A stretch of 64,000 nucleotides of DNA from Geoalkalibacter halelectricus (GTDB lineage Bacteria; Desulfobacterota; Desulfuromonadia; Desulfuromonadales; Geoalkalibacteraceae). Under the pieces are notes generated by a model. It made no database searches. It was not told the DNA's origin and saw only the letters and a program-made list of their open reading frames with translations. The translations under genes were made by a program, and so were the position numbers. Shown one piece after another: positions 60,982-64,000 of this stretch. The stretch lies in the NCBI RefSeq assembly GCF_025263685.1, contig NZ_CP092109.1, positions 1,923,001-1,987,000 on the forward strand, in the 5' to 3' direction. Numbering within the stretch: the first letter of the stretch is position 1; each line of letters starts with the position of its first letter.

Positions 60982-63090
60982 ATGCGCTTCCGCATTGAGC
61001 ATGAACTCCCCGGCCGACTGCGCTTGCGTTTGCAGTTGCCGCGTTATCCCGAGGTAGACGAAGCGGCCGTGGAAGCCCACTTTCACGACATTGCCGGGCT
61101 CTACAAGGTGTCTTTCAGCCGCCGGACCGCAGGAGTTCTGCTGCGCTTCGACGGACGCCCCGCCACTCGGGCCGCCTTGTTGCGCTGTGCCGAGGGCATG
61201 GGGCCGCACTTGCCTCTGCGCCCGGCGGAACGCAGCGAGTTGGAGAAGAAGCGCCGGATTGTGATGCGGGCCGGTACTCTTTTTCTGCTGCGACCTTTCA
61301 TCCCCATTCCCCTGCGCCCCCTGTTGGCCGTTTACGGCGCCCTGCCGGTCCTGCGCCGGGGGTTCAATGCGGTTGCCGCGCGCCGCTTTAATGTCGACGT
61401 TCTCGACGGCGCCGCCGTCACCGCCGCCATTGCGACCCGCGACTTCCTCACCGTTTCAACCATCACCCTGCTGCTCAAACTCGGTGAATATCTCGAGGAG
61501 TGGACCACGGGCCAATCACGCAAACTCTTGGCGGAAATGTTTCACACCGAAGAGGAATTCGCCTGGGTTTTGCGTAACGGAGCGGAGGAACGCATTCCTG
61601 CAAGCGAGGTGGTCTGCGGTGATACGGTCGTGGTGCGCACCGGCGGACTGATCCCCGTCGACGGCAAGGTGTTGCAGGGCAACGCCCTGGTCAATCAGTC
61701 GAGCATGACCGGCGAACCCCTGGCCGTGGCCAAACGCCCCGGGATCAGTGTTTATGCCGGAACCGCGGTGGAAGAGGGCGAACTTCAGATCCTCGCGGAA
61801 AAGGTCGGGGCGCAAACGCGTGCGGCACGCGTTATCCACATCATCGAAGAAGCCGAACGGCTCAAGTCCCCGACCCAGAGCCGCGGCGAGCGACTCGCCG
61901 ACCGGGTGGTGCCCTTCACTTTCGGCCTGAGCGGTTTCACCTATCTGGCTACGGGCGACGCCCGGCGCGCGGCTTCGGTACTGCTGGTCGATTATTCCTG
62001 CGCCATCAAGCTCGCCACCCCCCTGGCCATCGTGTCTTCTCTGGCCCAGGCTGCGCAGCGCCGGGTGCTGATCAAGGGCGGCCGCTACCTCGAAGCCCTC
62101 GCCGAAGCCGATGCCATTATTCTTGACAAGACCGGCACCCTCACCGAGGCCCTGCCTGAAGTCATCGAGGTGCTGCCCTTCGGCAACTACACCCGCGATT
62201 TCATCCTGCGCCAGGCAGCTTGCGTCGAAGAGCATTTCCTCCATCCCGTCGCCCACGCCGTGGTGCAGAAGGCCGCCGCCGAAGGTCTAAGCCATGCCGA
62301 GGAGCACGCCGCCGTCGAATACGTGGTGGCCCACGGCATCGTCTCGCGCCTGCACGGCGAACGCATTCTGGTAGGCAGCCGTCATTTCGTGCACGAGGAC
62401 GAAAAGGTCGACGTGGCGCCGGCCGACGAGCGGGTCGCGGCTTTCGCCGCAAAGGGCTACTCCATCCTCTATGTGGCCATCGGCGGCAAACTGGCCGGCG
62501 TCATCGCCATCCACGACCCTCTGCGCGGTGAGGCGCCGGAATTCATCCGCGCCCTGCCCGGGGCAGGCTTCAAACGGGTGATTCTGCTGACCGGCGACAA
62601 CGAGGCCACCGCCGCGACCGTCGCCAGGAGCCTGGGCATCAGCGAGTATTACGCCCGCGCCTTCCCCGATCGCAAGGTCGAAATCGTGACGCAATTGCAG
62701 CAGCAAGGGTTCAAGGTGGCCATGGTCGGCGACGGCATCAATGATTCACCGGCCCTGGCCCAGGCCGACGTCGGCATTTCCATGCGTCACGGTGCGGACA
62801 TCGCCAAGGAGGCCGCCGACGTGGTCCTCATGGAGGGCACCCTGCACGACATTCTGGCGGCGCGCGCAATCGCCCGCTCGGGGCTCGAACTGATCCGCCG
62901 CAACTACCGGACCATCGTCGGCGTCAACACCGCCGCCATCCTTCTCGCCATCACCGGGCTCACCCCCCCGCTGTTCTCGGCCATGCTGCACAACGCCAGC
63001 ACGGTGGGCGTGGCCTTCAACGCACTACAACCCTTGCGTCGCGCCCGAGCCGCCCAAACCCCGGGCCCTGAGCGATCAACACCACGCTAA
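60982..63090 (+). CDS. P-type metal ATPase with N-terminal HMA_2-like domain
   Basis: The 702-residue ATPase starts with a small domain containing HELPGRLRLRLQLPR, like the HMA_2 domain encoded two genes later. It has about six to eight membrane helices, with TM6-type metal motif DYSCAIKLATP in place of the classic CPC/CPx. Catalytic motifs are SSMTGEP (dephosphorylation), DKTGTLTE (phosphorylated Asp), HP in FLHPVAHAVV, and GDGINDSPALAQADV. The exported or imported metal cannot be read directly; the SCA motif marks a distinct P1B branch, with CtpC-type Mn/Zn ATPases as the nearest guess. Confidence 0.88.
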   Translation: MRFRIEHELPGRLRLRLQLPRYPEVDEAAVEAHFHDIAGLYKVSFSRRTAGVLLRFDGRPATRAALLRCAEGMGPHLPLRPAERSELEKKRRIVMRAGTLFLLRPFIPIPLRPLLAVYGALPVLRRGFNAVAARRFNVDVLDGAAVTAAIATRDFLTVSTITLLLKLGEYLEEWTTGQSRKLLAEMFHTEEEFAWVLRNGAEERIPASEVVCGDTVVVRTGGLIPVDGKVLQGNALVNQSSMTGEPLAVAKRPGISVYAGTAVEEGELQILAEKVGAQTRAARVIHIIEEAERLKSPTQSRGERLADRVVPFTFGLSGFTYLATGDARRAASVLLVDYSCAIKLATPLAIVSSLAQAAQRRVLIKGGRYLEALAEADAIILDKTGTLTEALPEVIEVLPFGNYTRDFILRQAACVEEHFLHPVAHAVVQKAAAEGLSHAEEHAAVEYVVAHGIVSRLHGERILVGSRHFVHEDEKVDVAPADERVAAFAAKGYSILYVAIGGKLAGVIAIHDPLRGEAPEFIRALPGAGFKRVILLTGDNEATAATVARSLGISEYYARAFPDRKVEIVTQLQQQGFKVAMVGDGINDSPALAQADVGISMRHGADIAKEAADVVLMEGTLHDILAARAIARSGLELIRRNYRTIVGVNTAAILLAITGLTPPLFSAMLHNASTVGVAFNALQPLRRARAAQTPGPERSTPR

Positions 63091-63104
63091 AAGGGAGAGT
63101 CATC

Positions 63105-63542
63105 ATGACCATCCATTCCATCCCGGGTCGTTTACGCCTGCGCCATATGACCCTGCGCAACTCAGAGGTGCGGGAGCAGTTGCGCCGACACGCCGGCCGC
63201 CTTTCCGGCATTCAAGAACTGGACATCAACCCCCGCACGGCGAGCCTTCTGGTACGCTACGATCCGCAAGTGCTCGATTCAGCGACCCTGCATGCCACAC
63301 TTGAGCAACTGGTGCCCGGCGCCGCTCGACCGGCCTCATCCGCCGGCCATACCCACAGCCTCTCTCGGCAACTTTCGCGTGACGAGCGCAAAAAACTCGC
63401 CTATGCCATGCTCACATCCCTGGGAACCAGCCTGCTGGCCCTGCTGGTTCACGGCAAGAAGGCCCATGTCATTGCCGGATGTGTGTTTCTTGCCGGGCTT
63501 GGCCTCCATCTGAGCGACAAGAAAAAATTTCTGTGCTCCTGA
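63105..63542 (+). CDS. HMA_2-like domain protein with C-terminal membrane helix
   Basis: The 145-residue protein repeats the ATPase N-terminal plan: HSIPGRLRLRHMTLRNSEV, then ELDINPRTASLLVRYDPQVL. The classic CxxC of HMA metal-chaperone domains is absent, as in HMA_2. A C-terminal hydrophobic pair (LTSLGTSLLALLVHGKKAHV and IAGCVFLAGLGLHLS) anchors it in the membrane. It starts 14 bases after the ATPase and is the last gene of the operon. It may regulate or load the ATPase. Confidence 0.78.
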   Translation: MTIHSIPGRLRLRHMTLRNSEVREQLRRHAGRLSGIQELDINPRTASLLVRYDPQVLDSATLHATLEQLVPGAARPASSAGHTHSLSRQLSRDERKKLAYAMLTSLGTSLLALLVHGKKAHVIAGCVFLAGLGLHLSDKKKFLCS

Positions 63543-63600
63543 AGTCGCGGCAGTTGCGCGTTTTTTTGACTGGCGGCAAATGCTGGACGCCCTCTTCTTC

Positions 63601-63613
63601 GTTATGATATAAC
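63601..63613. promoter_or_regulatory. Zur-box-like palindrome upstream of the ZrgA-like gene
   Basis: GTTATGATATAAC, extended by CATTT, is close to the Zur consensus built on GTTATnnTATAAC. It lies 64 bases before the start of the ZrgA-like gene and overlaps a -10-like TATGAT. Confidence 0.6.
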
Positions 63614-63676
63614 ATTTACGCCTGCCGCCCAGACCAGATTGGCCCCTCGACCTTTTTTCACCCAGGAGAACAGCCC

Positions 63677-64000
63677 ATGACTCGACTGTTGGTATTCCTT
63701 CTCGCCCTCATTTTTGTTTTACCGCTTACCGCTGCGGCCCACCCAACCCACGGCGTTCACGAGCATGGCGTGGCCGATCTGCGGGTGGCCGTGGACGGCG
63801 AGGAGGTGCTCATCGAGATGGAGAGCCCCCTGGACAATTTGGTCGGCTTCGAGCACCGGCCGCGCACCGACGCGCAACGCGCCGCCCTGGAGGAGGCCAT
63901 GGCGCGCCTGGCGCGCTTTGAGCAACTGTTCGGCTTGCCCGCGGCGGCTGCCTGCGCGGTCAAGGAACATCGCCTGCAATCGCCCTGGCCGACAGAGACC
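63677..64000 (+). CDS. ZrgA-like zinc-binding periplasmic protein (DUF2796), 5' part
   Basis: The window holds the first 108 codons; the gene runs off the right edge. A signal peptide (LLVFLLALIFVLPLTAAA) is followed by HPTHGVHEHGVADLRVAVDG, the start pattern of DUF2796/ZrgA proteins, with several His near the mature N-terminus. ZrgA in Vibrio binds zinc and supports zinc uptake. The Zur-like box upstream fits zinc-starvation control. ATG 63677 has AGGAGAA upstream. Confidence 0.85.
   Translation, partial: MTRLLVFLLALIFVLPLTAAAHPTHGVHEHGVADLRVAVDGEEVLIEMESPLDNLVGFEHRPRTDAQRAALEEAMARLARFEQLFGLPAAAACAVKEHRLQSPWPTET

Overview
The window is high-GC bacterial DNA, most likely a chromosome segment of a deltaproteobacterium (Desulfuromonadota; Geobacter / Desulfuromonas / Geoalkalibacter type). 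The grounds are the order rho-rpmE-thyX-prfA-prmC-murA-his genes, the block yqeY-cvpA-mutS2-dnaG-rpoD, a chemoreceptor with a c-type heme motif in its sensor domain, a periplasmic [NiFe] hydrogenase, a TAXI-type TRAP transporter, and intergenic repeats of kinds common in that group. No phage, plasmid, CRISPR array or transposase gene was seen.

Layout. 1-4350: the start of a probable 2-oxoglutarate dehydrogenase gene, a glycine-zipper lipoprotein, a GNAT acetyltransferase, a VanZ-like protein, and a GspB/ExeA pair for type II secretion. 4359-8925: a small hydrogenase locus on the + strand (large subunit, Tat-exported small subunit, then a heme-motif methyl-accepting chemotaxis protein). 8938-12588: UspA and a TRAP-TAXI transporter. 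12779-16464: LOG-family protein, RNase P RNA, zinc-ribbon coiled-coil protein, Nif3-like protein and a CAU-anticodon tRNA. 16573-23628: rpoD, dnaG, mutS2, cvpA, yqeY. 23712-29350: histidine genes hisG-D-B-H-A-F-IE. 29433-35122: murA, prmC, prfA, thyX, rpmE, rho. 35633-37890: a lipoprotein, gluQ and a cluster of palindromic non-coding elements. 38038-44820: an Rrf2 regulator and a complete assimilatory sulfate pathway (APS reductase, CysD, CysN, siroheme sulfite reductase, CysK). 44902-47763: an ACP / acyl-AMP ligase / PlsC fusion. 47846-64000: a metal and TonB region with a Znu-like ABC transporter, porin and His/Cys-rich protein; a DUF3450-ExbB-ExbB-ExbD-TonB-TPR energising operon; a DUF2325 protein with a FecA-like receptor; a P-type ATPase operon with HMA_2-like domains; and the start of a ZrgA-like zinc protein. 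Fur-like and Zur-like palindromes lie at several promoters here.

Most notable points. (1) The hydrogenase large subunit stops exactly at the last nickel-site histidine, so it needs no maturation protease. Its gene precedes the small-subunit gene, and a heme-motif chemoreceptor follows within about 30 bases, which suggests hydrogen or redox sensing for taxis. (2) CysN carries a C-terminal APS-kinase-like domain that has lost its P-loop, consistent with a pathway that reduces APS directly. (3) The P-type ATPase operon pairs an HMA_2-type ATPase with two small membrane proteins and a second HMA_2 protein. (4) Several families of palindromic mobile-like repeats are present, one of which supplies the stop codon of gluQ.
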